Assembly: GCA_045837725.1 (NCBI GenBank) | Contig: JBEWZL010000236.1 | Span: 186,001-250,000 of the forward strand | Origin: Vermamoeba vermiformis | Taxonomy: Eukaryota > Tubulinea > Echinamoebida | DNA: 64,000 nucleotides | Direction: 5' to 3' | Part shown: positions 21,578 through 34,268 of the stretch, in pieces | Layout: each line of letters starts with the position of its first letter | Numbering within the stretch: the stretch's first letter is position 1 | Program-made: the position numbers and the translations under genes | Notes under the pieces: generated by a model | What the model saw: only the letters and a program-made list of their open reading frames with translations | Database searches by the model: none | Told to the model about the DNA's origin: nothing

Positions 21578-21766
21578 CTGCTCGCGAATGATGTTGATCA
21601 TCGGGCGTCAATAAACTGGTACAATGAATGGAATGTGAACTTCATTTCCTGCAGCTTGGATCCAAGCCGTTGTAGCGGCTTCAGTAGTTACAGCAATTTG
21701 ATAGTCGATTCAATTCAACGGCGATTTTAAGATAAATTATACAGTGCCGGTACAAAGACAGGTCGC

Positions 21767-22675
21767 TTATTGTCTGACCTGATCAATCAATTGCTGCGTC
21801 AGTGTTTTAGGCAGTCCTTGAATGGTTTCTTCTTCGCCCTCAAGTGATCTGTTCATAATGTAAGTAATATATCCATATATGCATACTATAAGAGCGTTAG
21901 TATGCTCGTAGTCTAAGTACGTACTTCAAGTAAGGGGTCATATGTTCGATTGTAAAGCCACCTGCACACCACATGACATCGCCTTGCTTGATTAATTCGT
22001 CAATCACGTGCTCGGGTATTTCATGAAAATATTGCTTCGCGGTTGCTACGCCTTCAGCTCTCTTGCCTGCATGGTCGTCAACACGCGTGTTCACAACTAT
22101 AGATTTTCAACGTTGTTACGTACCAGTAGCAGTGTTAATGATGACCAATCCATCAACAGCCTCAGCGGGATGGTCTTTATAGCTGCGCAAGAATGTTCTG
22201 CACTCTTCTTCGTCTTTAGGCTTCTCCCGAACTTGGCCGTTGTAAACGATGACTTGATCCGAGCAAATCAATATGGCAGGCTCAGTAATCTATACGAAAA
22301 TCTTAATGACGTGATGTGGGGTTGGTTAATATCGATTTAAGCGCTATGGCTGTCAGGAAGTCAACTTCCATTCTGAATTAATTTTTAAAATTCACAATAT
22401 CCTCTACTTGACAATTAGTACGACTATTAACGTTACCTTTGGCAATAACGCTTCGGCCTTGGCTCTAGCAATTTTTAAAGTCATAACGTGCGGATTTGGA
22501 TCGCGAATTGCTGAAAGATTCGTCTTAATAATCGTCAGGATGAATACTTATCTAATTTACCCTTCTCGTCAATATCAGGTGACATTGTCTCGAATGTGTA
22601 GCCCATTTTGCTCAGCATCTCCTTGCGCCATTTCGATGAGGAGCCAAGGATGATTTTAGGAGTAGTGCTGGCCAT
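21767..22675 (-). CDS. Maf-like nucleotide pyrophosphatase
   Basis: House-cleaning enzyme that hydrolyses nucleoside triphosphates (often dTTP/UTP or modified bases) to monophosphates. ATG at 22675, TAA at 21767-21769, five exons joining in frame. Signature parts: IILGSSSKWRKEML near the start (Maf S/A-S-x-R motif, here with SKWRKE), CSDQVIVYNGQVREKP (the D-x-V motif with metal ligand), a GK-type central loop, and QGLPKTL at the end. About 200 residues, normal for the family. Shares a 213-base divergent promoter region with the EDEM gene. Confidence 0.85.
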
Positions 22676-22888
22676 AATGATGCTCGTTAGTGTGTTGACA
22701 AGATATTGCTTTCAAGCGGAAGAACTAACGCACGCTGTGGAATTTTATCTCGAAACTAGGAGATATTCACACTTGTGGATTTGCTCCTCCTGAAAAAAAA
22801 CGTTTCGGGTGCTTTTTTGTTCAAAATCTTTATTTATTGAGCAACAATGCAGCGATAGCGATCTTTTACTTGAAATTCAACTTGAACC

Positions 22889-25800
22889 ATGGCCATCTTA
22901 ACGCGTCAATATGGGGTTTTCTCTATTGCCCTACTGACCATTTGTATAATGATAATTACCACCGGAACCGATAATGTAGACTACCCAGAATTTACTGACA
23001 ATGATATGGCGTCAATGCGGTATGTAAAACAAAATTAAATTGAACCCGATCTTGCAAATGACATCCAAAAATTAATAATTTCATGAATTTTAAAAATATA
23101 TGATCATGCTAATTGAGTTCAATATTAGCGCCCAAATAAAGGACATGTTTTACCACGCCTACGGAAATTATATGGATCGAGCTTTTCCAGCCGATGAATT
23201 GAAGGTTAGTAATTCAATAAAAGCAACGGAATTTAGTGTGCTAATGTCACTATAAATAGCCTATTAGTTGCAAGCCGAGAGAACGCGGAGAAAACCGAGG
23301 AAGCTTAGATGACGTCCTCGGAGAGTAAGTTGGGACGATCCGCGATATTCTTTATGGTATTTGCGATAATAACGAAAATTCTGCATTTATAGCTTCTCAT
23401 TAACGCTAGTTGATTCGCTTGATACGCTACTGGTAAGTATTCTGACCTTACCAATTTGGGATCGTTTGAATTTAGGCATTCGTTCTGTAGGTATTGGGCG
23501 ATATCGATGAGTTTAATAAGGCAGTGCAGGCAGTTATTACAACCGTCAGATTTGATAAGGATGTTAATGTTTCAGTTTTTGAAACAACGATCCGAATTCT
23601 CGGCGGGCTGTTATCAGCTCACCTGCAAGCAGAAGAGCGATTACCCGAGTATAAGGTATTTTAGTCACACGGAGCATATATTGATGAATAAGGAGCTCAA
23701 AATAAGCTATTTAGGGTGAATTACTGACGATGTCTGTGGATTTGGCTGATCGGCTGTTACCGGCCTTCAATACAAAGACGGGCATTCCTTATTCTCGAGT
23801 AAGTACCATCATTCACATTGTATACTTTAGCAACAGTTCGTTACATAACTTTAAGTAACGTAGACTTTATTCGAGATCTCCAAACATTACCAAATTTAGA
23901 AATTCAATTTTATTCCGTACAACGGACCACTAACCCTCGTAAGAATTCAATTCTTTAGCTAATGCTTTGTTTCCCTAATTTAGGTAAATTTATTGTACGG
24001 ACTAATCCCGCGAGAAAAGCCTGAGAGTTGTACTGCATGCGCCGGAACACTTATTATGGAGTTTGTACGTCATAATGCTCAAATAGCTCATATGAAACTA
24101 ATTAAACCGAATTTAGGGCCTGCTCTCAAAATTAACTAAGAATCCCGTTTATGAGGTAAGACTAATTAACTTTCATTCTACTCCCAGCTTTCCTGATCTT
24201 GCAACTATACTAATCAACTAATTTATTATGAACAATAGAATGTCGCTAAAGCAGCCTTAAAAGCACTTTACAGCAGAAGATCCGCCCTCGGACTTGTAGC
24301 GACAACAATTAATGTTCATTCGGGACAATGGACTTCACGAGACAGCGGTACGAACCATAACAGTGCTAATATAAGGGCGAGTATTAATAAGGAATATAAT
24401 AGGCATTGGTGCCGGAATTGACTCGTATTATGAATATTTACTGAAAGCCTATTTGATGTTTGGCGATGAAGAGTATTACCACATGTTCAACGTCGTATGA
24501 TTATTCGATACTAGTGACTATAGGACCATTGTGGCTAATTATTTTTCAGAGCTATGCTGCCGTCATGAAGCACATCAAAAAAGATCATTTCTACACGAAT
24601 GTGGATCTGGTCTCAGGCCAGTTGAAGTACAATTGGATCGACAGTCTTTCTGCGTTCTGGCCCGGTCTTCAAGTGCTCGCTGGTGACGTGCCTAACGCTG
24701 AGCAAGCGTGGAGCAAATATTACTTTGCCTGGCGCAAGTATCAAGTTGGCTTGCCTGAACGATTTGACTTCTTGCAGTACGTGAAGAGTATTGACATTAC
24801 TGACGATATTAATATGATGCTTAGTCTCGGTGCCACATTGAAGTTCTATCCATTGCGACCAGAGTTCATCGAGTCCACGTACTTCTTGTACCAAGCCACC
24901 AAAAATCCATTCTATTTGCACGTGGGCAGAGAAATATTCAACGGCTTGAAGACCCACACCAAGTACGTACTTACACTAGTACTAGTAAACGGTTAATATT
25001 AACGTTATTGGTGCACCAGAACGGAGTGCGGCTATGCCACGGTGACGGATGTCGAGTCCAAAAAGCTTGAAGATCGCATGGACAGCTTCTTTTTGAGCGA
25101 GGTGTGCAAGTACTTGTATCTGCTGTTTGACCCCGACAACTTTGTCACCAAAGAGAACTTCATTTTTACCACTGAAGGACACTTCTTCCCGATGTAAGTC
25201 GCTCTATTGATTCGTTGAGTATAATCTAATACTAATTTCCTAATTAGGCAATACGACTTTTTCAATACCTCGCAGTCTAAATCTGGCGTGACTGAACGAT
25301 GTAAAGTGACGCGCAAGAAGATTGAGACAGTTGAAGATTTGACAGCACCATTGCTCGAACACGAAAAGAACAAGACGAGACAAGGTCAATGTGACGTTAA
25401 AGAGGGTAAAAATGCAAAAGAATTGAACGCTACGGCAGTCAACATGCCTAAATACGTCATCACTGGACTGGATCCGCAATTGATCGGAGGAATTTTTGTC
25501 AATTTGGGTAAGACCTCACAAACATCTTTTTTCTCGATTTATTGTCGATTATCTATATAGCATCGTATATAAGGAGTAATATTAATACTAATCAGCTTTC
25601 TTGCTTTTTTTGGCATACCTCAGTCCCCAAAAGTCGTGAAGCGCAAGTGATATTTACTGCTGAAGGACAACAGGTCAAAATATTCGCCGGACAGGTAAGT
25701 TTTGACATCATTGTTAAATACAGATGAAGCTCTATATCGCGTTATATGATACTAATGTAATGTTCTTGTAGGCTGAATTTGGACCAGGAGTGCCACCAGA

Positions 25801-26707
25801 GGGCTTGAAGTCGCACGAAGTCATTCAAGTGCAGCCTTCTGACGGGTGCGCCCAACTGATCACTCCGTTAGAATGGACGCAAGGCCGAATAGTTGTGATT
25901 GATCGTGGCAATTGTCCATTTGTGCAGAAAGTGTTTTACGCGCAGCGTGCTGGAGCGACAGCAGCGATCATAGTTGACAACATTCCTGTAAGTGTAGTGG
26001 CACTTGACACCTGTCAAAACCTCGGACAAGACCGCTGTCACACGGCAAGTTTTGCTAACATTCTTTCTTCAGAAAAACGGAGTATTCACGATGGTCAACG
26101 GTGACAAGGACGACGATGAGCCGGTGAGTTGTGCATTACCATGTCTTATTATGTCAGAGTGTTTGTTAATTGATGTCAATAGGACATTGCCATACCTTCA
26201 GTGCTGATCTCGTATGAAGATGGACGCAAGCTGAGAAAGCATCTGATCGATCCAACGCTTCTAATCGAGACAGCGAGTGACGAAGAGTCCGGTCAACAAG
26301 ATACATATGCTCATAAGTCCGTCACTAGCCTCTTGCCTCTGCGAGTGGATCTGATCCCTGTCGGAACTCGCGAAGATGACCAACGATTAGAATTCACCGT
26401 AGAAACGAAGCAGAAGATCAGTCAAGAGCTGTTCAAACGAGCAGGCATTCGAGTGGAGAATAATATGATCGTGTTCCATACCAACGAAGACTTCAAGTTC
26501 GACGATCCACGCTTTGGTGGTGTGAAGGGCAGTAACGGACTGCCGGAGGGATTTACTATGAATATCATGCTCGATCCTAGGGACAGTAATATAGACCTAC
26601 TGCTCGTCGATGAATACAACAAGCAACAACAACAGCTTGACACAAGCGGATCTCAACCGGAAACAAGTAACCAACAACCAAATGACGATAATAAAAGTGA
26701 ACCTTAA
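22889..26707 (+). CDS. EDEM3: EDEM3-like GH47 alpha-mannosidase-like protein with PA domain
   Basis: Trims or recognises mannose on misfolded glycoproteins for ER-associated degradation. ATG at 22889, TAA at 26705-26707, about 16 exons. The signal-anchor-like start ([13 protein letters not shown]) is followed by the GH47 (alpha/alpha)7 domain: [49 protein letters not shown], and TTEGHFFP near 25180. A protease-associated domain ([17 protein letters not shown], about 25880) follows, as in EDEM3. The C-terminus is acidic and Q/N-rich with no KDEL. A 42-base micro-exon near 23900 keeps frame and adds about 14 residues in the catalytic domain. Several introns use GTATxx donors. Confidence 0.9.
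26004..26017. repeat. TTGACA-CC-TGTCAA inverted repeat in an EDEM intron
   Basis: Six-base arms around CC, followed by CTGTCACAC nearby, within the 25988-26071 intron. Member of the intronic TGACA/TGTCA set. Confidence 0.55.
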
Positions 26708-26830
26708 CATGAAGTCACTAATTCTCTAAATTTTCTTGGCAAGGGCACGCTCAGTGTCCCAATTTTCATTCAGTGAAGTCACAATCAACAACGAGCACAA
26801 TACAGCACCAGCGGTTGATATTTATTTAAT

Positions 26831-29202
26831 ATGAATGCCATAGCAAAAGGCATATGGAGGCTAGTCCCTCTAGTACGAAATACGATTTGCACTCGAAGAT
26901 CAGCAATTACGAGGGCAGGAAAAAACTCTAGAAAATTCCCAAAAATCGGCAATAATAATTCTCTAAAGATCTCTACGTCTTTCATTCAATGTAATTATTG
27001 CAGACTAATTTTTAAATAATCTGGCAAATGAAAATTAATGACTTCCGACTTGACAGGTCGTTTTTATAGCGATTCAAAGGTCGATAGCGTTCATCAGCGG
27101 ACACTAATACGCGAATGGAATGCAATAGGAGTAGAATTATCTGAACAGCAGCGATGGTCGGAAGCATTAGAAGCATTCAATAAAGTTTTATCAACTGACA
27201 ACAATAATCTGCGAGCTCTAGCGGGCAAAGGTACCTCAATCGCAATCAATGCTTTGCTCTAACTTACTTTCACTAGCCGTTGCATGCTACATGTTGAATC
27301 AATTTCAAGCTGCAATGGATTGTTACGAATTGATCCTCGATCTGGGCGAAGCGACAGCGCCTATTTTCTTAGGGAGAGGCGTCACCCGATGTCAGTTGGT
27401 ACGATTAAAGACTTTTTAAAGGCATGCCTGATACCATTGTTATAGGAACAATATGACGAAGCACTCGAAGATTTCAAACTAGTTCGTAAATTAGACCCAG
27501 AAGAGACCAGTCAGAAATTCTGGGGCCAGTTAGGAGCAGATATCGATGGGTTTGGGCCTAAAACAATTGAAATCTACCGTCGGGCAGTCAAACAATTTCC
27601 GAACGATTCAATGCTTTGTTATTACCTTGGTACTTGCTACTTGAAATTCAACCGATTCGCTGAAGCCGAAGAGGCCTTAAAACGTGCTGTCGAAATGGAG
27701 CCTAATAACATTGACTATCTACTAGCCCTCGGTAGAGTTGAGTTCGGTCTGAGTAAGTATAATACATATACAAAACCCTTCAGATATTTAACGAATGCAG
27801 AGAATTGGAAGGAAGCATCAACAATATTGGACAAGTGCATTGAACTAGGCAATGAAGATAATGCCGATCTATGGATGTTTAAGCTAGAAGCACAGTATCA
27901 TATGGGCAATGACGGAAAATCAGACGAGATGTTCGTTGACACAAAGAAACGAGATGACGTAATCAAATTTCTTCGCAAGCTTCATGAAAAGAATCCGAGC
28001 AACGTCGACACTACTTTTCAGTACGCGAGGATGCTTGAACCAAAACAAGCACTCCCTTTTTTCGAGGAACTGACACGAACTGCTCCAAGCGAACAAACAT
28101 GGAGTCACCTCGGCGATATTTACCGTAAATAGCCATATTTTACGCATTAATTTTATTAAGCTGATGCCATTGGTTAGTCGAGCTGGGTCAGTACGAGAAG
28201 AGTGTCGAGGCCTTCGACAGGGCCGCAGCTATTGAAGACCATTGGTACACTCGTTCAACGCAAGCGAGTGCTTACGTACATTTGCGACAATACGACAAAG
28301 AGAATCAAACAATGCACCGCTTATACGAGCTGCTAGCAATTGAAGGTCCAGCTCACTACGCCTACTTCCCTGTCTTGCCTCTAGTCATCAGGTACTCATC
28401 ACTACTCTCTTGCAGATCAATCAAATGTTGATAATACTACCTCGCAGGTGGCAGTACAACCAAGCCTTGCACGCTATTGATGAATTTTTGGCGAAGCAGC
28501 CGCAAGTGTTCGATGGGTGGAATGTTCGAGCGACGCTGTTGAAGGAAATGGTATGGTCGATGTTGTCGTATTAGTTTGTAATTAGCATGATCGATCAGGG
28601 TCGTGAAAAAGAGGCACTAGAGTCGATCGAAAAAGGGTTAAAACTCGAGCAGCATGTGTCAGTCTATTGTCAGAAAATAGATATTTTGGGAACTTTTGGT
28701 CGGTTTGACGAAGCATTTGAACTCATTAAGCACGCAGAAACACTTTTGCCCGAGGAATTTGATCAAATGCACGTAATGTATCACTTAACTGTCGGTGTCA
28801 CATTGCACAAACAAGGTACAATGATGATGCGTTTTTGGGGGTTACTAGAGATCTAACAAACTTCTATCAGGAAAATACGAACAAGCCTTGGAGCACATTA
28901 ATAAGAGCATCGACAATATGGATAAAGCTACCAATATAGACATATTCAGATTTCAGTACTGGGTGGAGAAGGCAAAAGCTCTCGAGGCATTGAAGCGTAT
29001 TAACGAAGCCATTGCCGACTACGAATATGCGCTGAGTATTTTCCCAGAAGAGCCGTATTCATTGCTGCACTTGGCGAAGTTGTATCGAGAAACTGGTCGC
29101 GACTCAGATGCACGAGCATTAGTGCCTCGACTCGCAGCACTCAAAACAGACGTTGAATCATTCAATAAGGAAGTTGCAGAGCTATTAGCACTACTGAAGT
29201 AA
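26831..29202 (+). CDS. Tetratricopeptide-repeat protein with mitochondrial presequence
   Basis: About eight exons, ATG at 26831, TAA at 29200-29202. Exon 1 encodes an Arg/Ser-rich, acid-free leader ending CRFYS across the first splice (intron about 27000-27054). RFYS resembles a matrix processing peptidase site, so mitochondrial import is inferred. The rest is a chain of TPR units, for example GVELSEQQRWSEALEAFNKVL, LGTCYLKFNRFAEAEEALKR and AIADYEYALSIFPEEP. No other domain is recognised, and the partner is unknown. If the first exon is not used, translation could start at ATG 27038 without the leader. Confidence 0.75.
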
Positions 29203-29400
29203 ATCAAATGAATGCGTATTGCATTCACGTCCAACAAAGTACGTCTTATTGAGATCTCGGCTTTCGACTTTAAATTCGTTACCCCGAGGCGCCTTAAAAA
29301 ACAGCACAATTTCTTTGAGAGCGCAGTTATTTGAATAAATTAACGCTTAACAGCACAAATACTATATTATATTTTTTGTAAGCCACCTCGAGCATCAACG

Positions 29401-29610
29401 ATGGAGACTGGAAATCAGCAAGATCAAGAAAATACCAAACGAATAATGAAAGAAAACCTCAGCCATATCGAATTAAATGATAAATTGGATCCCCAATTGG
29501 AGGAACATGAATTGATGGCCGCACCATCGCGAAGACCAAAAAAAAGCAAGATTAAAATTTTTGTTTTAGTCTTAATTGTAGCAATGATTGTTTATCGCAT
29601 ATTTATGTAA
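29401..29610 (+). CDS. Small tail-anchored membrane protein
   Basis: Single-exon gene of 69 codons. The charged N-terminus (METGNQQDQENTKRIM) leads to a basic patch PSRRPKKSKIKI and one C-terminal helix IFVLVLIVAMIVYRIFM. This is the layout of a tail-anchored protein inserted after translation. Family unknown. Confidence 0.6.
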   Translation: METGNQQDQENTKRIMKENLSHIELNDKLDPQLEEHELMAAPSRRPKKSKIKIFVLVLIVAMIVYRIFM

Positions 29611-29835
29611 TCCGTTCTAATGTACGTAAATGTATATTTAAAAAACGAAAAAAAATCAAAAATTCGTTACCCTTCAAGCAATTACCTGCGTTCATAATAA
29701 TAATTGACTTATATTGGTCGTCGATACCTGCGTACATGTAAATTCGTTGTAGATACCTGCCAGTGCACATAAGCAAAATACCGCAACCAATGTTTTGTTT
29801 TATTTTCCTTACAACAAAACAAGCAAATACCATAA

Positions 29836-31173
29836 ATGGGTACAGGCCTTTCAAAGGGCGCTGAACTAATAAGATACGGCGATGCTGCTCGCAGCGCTTT
29901 TCCCTTCTTAACGCCGAGAATACTGGGCATAATTCGACTTATTATTGGTGCTTATATTACGAGTATTATAGCGGCTGGGATTGCTACCGATCAAGCAAAG
30001 GGAGTTCCATGGTAATATATTTTTCTTGTTAAGCGCTAAATCGCTAATTAATTCTCTGCAGGTGGCGGTACTGGTACGCACTCGCTAAGCTTGGCTTAAT
30101 ATGCTGCGGATAATTTTAATTTGCGTAAATTTAGGGCTTTCTTAACTAATTGGAGCTATACGGTAGCAGCTGCGTATTTTTGGGTGAGTTGAATAATTTA
30201 AAATAAATTTCGACCGTTGAAAATTAATTTGTCTCGCAGATGGCAGGAATAAACTCGATTATATTTGAAGAACGTTTAAAAAAAGCACATAATAATAGTG
30301 CCGATCCTTTGAACGAAAAATTAAGCGAAACTGGATCCGCGTGGGACATGACTTTGTGGATCATGTTTGAAACTGCGTGGGTGTCTGGATTTGTAAGTGA
30401 CTGTAATTTCACTATTGACTATATATTAACTGTAGTCAGATCGTATTTTTGCTGTTCTGGGCTGTATTGGTCGGACTCTCAGGGTGCGTCAACAAAGGCA
30501 CTTGCAACTTCGACTTTTATTCGTGGAACGCGCACGGCGTCAACTTCGCGTTCTTAGTGCTCGATATGATACTCAATAAGTAAGTCGATAGCGCGCACAT
30601 AGTCAGAGCTGCTGTATATGAAATTGAACCACTGCCTAGGCATCGATTTGCAACGCTCCACGTGTGGTTCTCAATGCTGTTTATCTCCATGTACGAATGC
30701 TTTTCAGTGCTGTATCGTGTCGGAGGCACCGAGTAAGTATTGCTGAAACAATCGGATTCATTGGTCTCACGTGCAATGTTAGATGGCCCTACTCCGTACA
30801 AGACGTCACAGTTGGTGGCATCATCGCTTACGTGTTCTATCCTGGACTGTTGGCTGCTTACGTAGCCGTGTTTTATATTGGTAAGTCTAACACAAACACA
30901 ATACGCACGAAGTAGTACACCTTCTAATTTACTGCACTAGCTCTGGGCTTAGAAAAGCTGTTGAATATTTGTCACCCCAGTCGTCACAAGCATGATATCG
31001 ACAGCGTTAGTGATGCGATTGATGAAGAAGAAATGAAAGTGAAGCAGTCCTCGCACAGCTCACAACAAAGTTCTAGACAATCGAGCAGTTCATCTGATCC
31101 GAGCAACTATGTGGACAATTCAAACAGTTCAGCGCAATCGAACAGCTCTGATGATTACACGTCAAGTTCGTAA
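29836..31173 (+). CDS. Multi-pass membrane protein, FAR-17a/AIG1 or rolling-stone-like
   Basis: Six or seven exons, ATG at 29836, TAA at 31171-31173. Six or so hydrophobic segments are seen. They include PWWRYWAFLTNWSYTV, which matches the F-x-T-x-W block of the AIG1/rolling-stone group. Two further blocks fit the same group: a His-containing HGVNFAFLVLDMIL, and VGGIIAYVFYPGLLAAYVAVFY. Animal AIG1 proteins are membrane threonine hydrolases of fatty-acid esters of hydroxy fatty acids; the catalytic Thr and His cannot be assigned safely here. The C-terminal 70 residues are a Ser-rich cytosolic-type tail. An intron at about 30069-30135 with GTACGC donor is needed to keep frame. Confidence 0.6.
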
Positions 31174-31459
31174 AATTAATATTTTAAACTTGTATTTTAT
31201 CTATATATGTACATAAACGCGAAATAAAGACTTGTTTATATCTATATATATGATTTATTGTTTTAAGTATAAGATCTAGTGATCTATTATAAGAATTGAT
31301 CTCATTACAGAGATTATTGGAAGCGGAATATTTCGGAAACAGAAAATTCGAAGGTTCATTTTCGACGTCGGCCAGTTTCAGAATTTATTTTTATGCCAAT
31401 ACTTACAACAACAATAGCTCCGAGGTTGGAAGTATAGAACAATAGATTAGTGGTATGCA

Positions 31460-34124
31460 ATGCAAATAAGAAATTGCGTGCCGTTGTTGATTGCTCTGTT
31501 AGCGATCGGCATTTGCTTCCAACAGCAAGGTAAGTTGAACTTTTACAATTTAATTATTTAATTAAAAACCGTGATCCTCAATACGAGCGAGTTGCGAATA
31601 CAGATCTGAATAATTACGGAAATTATTAATTATTTATTTAAAATTAACGCACGCTGCTTTTAGGTTTTGTAAATGGACAAAAACTTGATGAATGGGCTAT
31701 AGAATTTGATAATGAAGTTGATTCTATTGCTTTTGCCGAACGCTACGGGCTGATCCATGAAGGCCAGATCGGACCCCTAAAAAACACTTATTTATTTTCG
31801 AAACCAACGTCCACGAAAAGATCTGAAGACTCAGGCTTTGAGTCGAGGCATCGGAGATTTTTGGACATGTTGGAATTACCACAAACGTTGCAGCATCCGA
31901 AAAGATCCCTCACTTCGATAGAGAGTGCAACTGATGAAGAGATTCGCAGCGAAATTAAATGGTTCGAGCAACAAGAGTTAAAACAAAGGAGTAAGAGATC
32001 AATAAGAGAAGATCCAACATTCACGGTCCCGCCAACGGATCCGCTCTATCCCAAACAATGGCACTTGAGCGGCAACAAAACAAACAATCAAGTCGACATT
32101 AATGTACTCGGTGCTTGGAAGTTGGGTACGACAATAGCACAATAATTATAACTGATAACGTATTGACTCATACGCGCAGGTTACACGGGCAAAGGAGTCA
32201 CGATTGCCATTGTGGATGACGGCATTGACCAAGATCACCCTGACATTAAGCCTAATTTCAAACAAGAGGGCTCGTACAACTTCAATACAAACTCTAACAA
32301 CACCAGGCCCGTCAACTTGGGTGCACACGGAGTAAGTTTTGTCAAAACTGAAAATTATGCTAGATATAGCTAATACTAACTGTTACTTCTCAGGACTGGC
32401 ACGGCACAACAAGTGCAGGTGTTGCAGCAGCGCGTGATGACGGACAAGTGTGCGGAGTTGGAGTGGCTCCAAGAGCCAGTTTATCAGCCGTTGTGATCTT
32501 GCAAAGTGGTTCGGTGTCCGACGCCGTGGAAGCACGTGCAATTACACACGCACTGGAAGTGAATGATATTTATAGCAACAGTTGGGGACCAGTCGATGAT
32601 GGCAGACGAAAAGAGGCCCCTGGTCCCCTCACTCAAAAAGCATTCGAGCACGCACTCAAAAAGGGAAGAAACGGCCTCGGGTATGTTGTACTCACATCTG
32701 CGTGGCACCTCAATAATAATATAATGTAGCACGATCTATGTCTGGGCAGCAGGCAATGGCCGCAGGAATTCAGATGAGTGCAATTACGATGGCTACGCAA
32801 ACTGGCGTGGCACGGTGTTGATCGGCGCTGTATCGTGGAAAGGATCGTCAGTGTGGTACTCAGAGTCCTGTGCTGCACTTTTAGGTGTCACACCGAGCTC
32901 GGGTGATGCAGCTAGGAAAGATCCGGACATTGTAACAACTGATCTGAGAAACGGAGGACTTGAAAATGTAAGCACGACCAATACATGCACCAAGACAAGA
33001 TACTAACCAAAACAGGGCCTATGCACGAGCAAATTCACTGGCACATCCGCTTCGTGCCCAATGGCCGCAGGTATCGTTGCACTGATGTTAGAGGCCAATC
33101 CAAAGCTCTCGTGGCTAGACGTGCAGTACATTCTGGTTGAAAGCTGTGTCCGCACCGAGTTGGATGATCCAGATTGGAAACAAAACGGTGCTGGCCGCTG
33201 GGTGAACCACAAGTTTGGGTTTGGACTGATTGACACTACGCGCGCAGTAGAATTGAGTGTGAAGCACAAAGATAATATCAAAGAAGAAAGTAGATCCTTC
33301 CAATCACTAGAAATGAAGACTTGGGACGCGTAAGTTTAAAAACCACCTAAACCTTTCGTGCTCACCATTCGCAGCCAAACACCAGAAGTCAGTGCAACAA
33401 TTATGGTGCCCAATGATTCGTTAGAGTTGCATCACGTTGAAATTCGGGTCAACATCACGCATCGCATGCGAGGAAAACTGAGTATCGTGCTAACAGCTCC
33501 TTCGGGTTTGAGTAAGTAGAAAAACAAGGGTTACAAGGGCGAGGCGTTTGGCCCCCTTTCGCCACAAAATCCTAAACTCGCGAAAACCGCGAACAAGTTG
33601 CCCTTATAGCTCAGTTGGCAGAGCGCTAGTCTCGTAAACTAGAGGTCTTGGGTTCGATTCCCAGTGAGGGCAGTTTTTTTTTTTGCTTTTGGGTTACTTA
33701 CTTTTTATTTCAGCAAGCATCTTAGCTAATCAACACAGCGATGGAGGTGCTGACTACAATGCTTGGCGATTCACCTCATTGCGCCATTGGGGAGAAGACA
33801 TCACGGTTAGTTTTTTTTTTTAGTTAATTCCTGTGATGTGATCTGACTCATGTACCACAGGGAAATTGGACCATATACATACGAGATTCAGGACAACTCA
33901 GTGGCGAGTTCAAAGACTGGAGCCTGAATTTTTACGGCATTCCTCGCACGCCCAGCGCTCCTCAAGTCGATCCCACTACTGTCATCAATGACGACAGCGG
34001 CATTTACAGCTATCTCACTACGATGTCAATATTCCTCGTGTGCGTAATGGCTGGCTTAATGTACGTCTATTATCGAAAGCGAAAGGCTCGCTACGATCCA
34101 TCTGGCGTTGTAAATATTTTGTAA
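31460..34124 (+). CDS. Furin/kexin-type proprotein convertase
   Basis: Secretory-pathway Ca2+-dependent serine protease cutting after dibasic sites. ATG at 31460, TAA at 34122-34124, about nine exons. Order: signal peptide (CVPLLIALLAIGICF), prodomain with basic processing sites (RHRRF, RSKR), catalytic domain with Asp in TIAIVDDGID, His in WHGTTSAG, Asn in WAAGNG, and Ser in GTSASCPMAAG. Then come the P domain, a transmembrane helix (YLTTMSIFLVCVMAGLMYVYY) and a short basic cytosolic tail, as in kexin and furin. A tRNA-Thr gene lies in the intron splitting the P domain (33511-33713). A four-codon ORF (ATG 31455) overlaps the start. Confidence 0.93.
33600..33672 (+). tRNA. tRNA-Thr (anticodon CGT) within the furin/kexin gene intron
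   Basis: Acceptor GCCCTTA paired with TGAGGGC, D arm GCTC-AGTTGGCA-GAGC, anticodon loop CTCGTAA on stem CTAGT/ACTAG, T arm CTGGG-type TTGGG-TTCGATT-CCCAG, discriminator A. Ended by a run of 12 T then GCTTTT; preceded by GAACAAG. Host-sense orientation. A G/C-rich imperfect hairpin (33538-33563) lies upstream. Confidence 0.95.
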
Positions 34125-34268
34125 AAATAAAACAGCAAAGCACATGCACGTGTATCATATTAAAACATTAGATTTTAGTTGTTGATACAAAAGAAAATAA
34201 GATTTGATCTGTCAGTCGTGCTTGAAACGAGATCAAAAAAGTTACCGTTGCGGTGACTAAGAACGGTC

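Noticed and set aside
23876-23940. Suspected cryptic segment in the EDEM catalytic domain
   Set aside because: It is bounded by good splice sites and adds a 42-base in-frame micro-exon, so it was treated as part of the gene.
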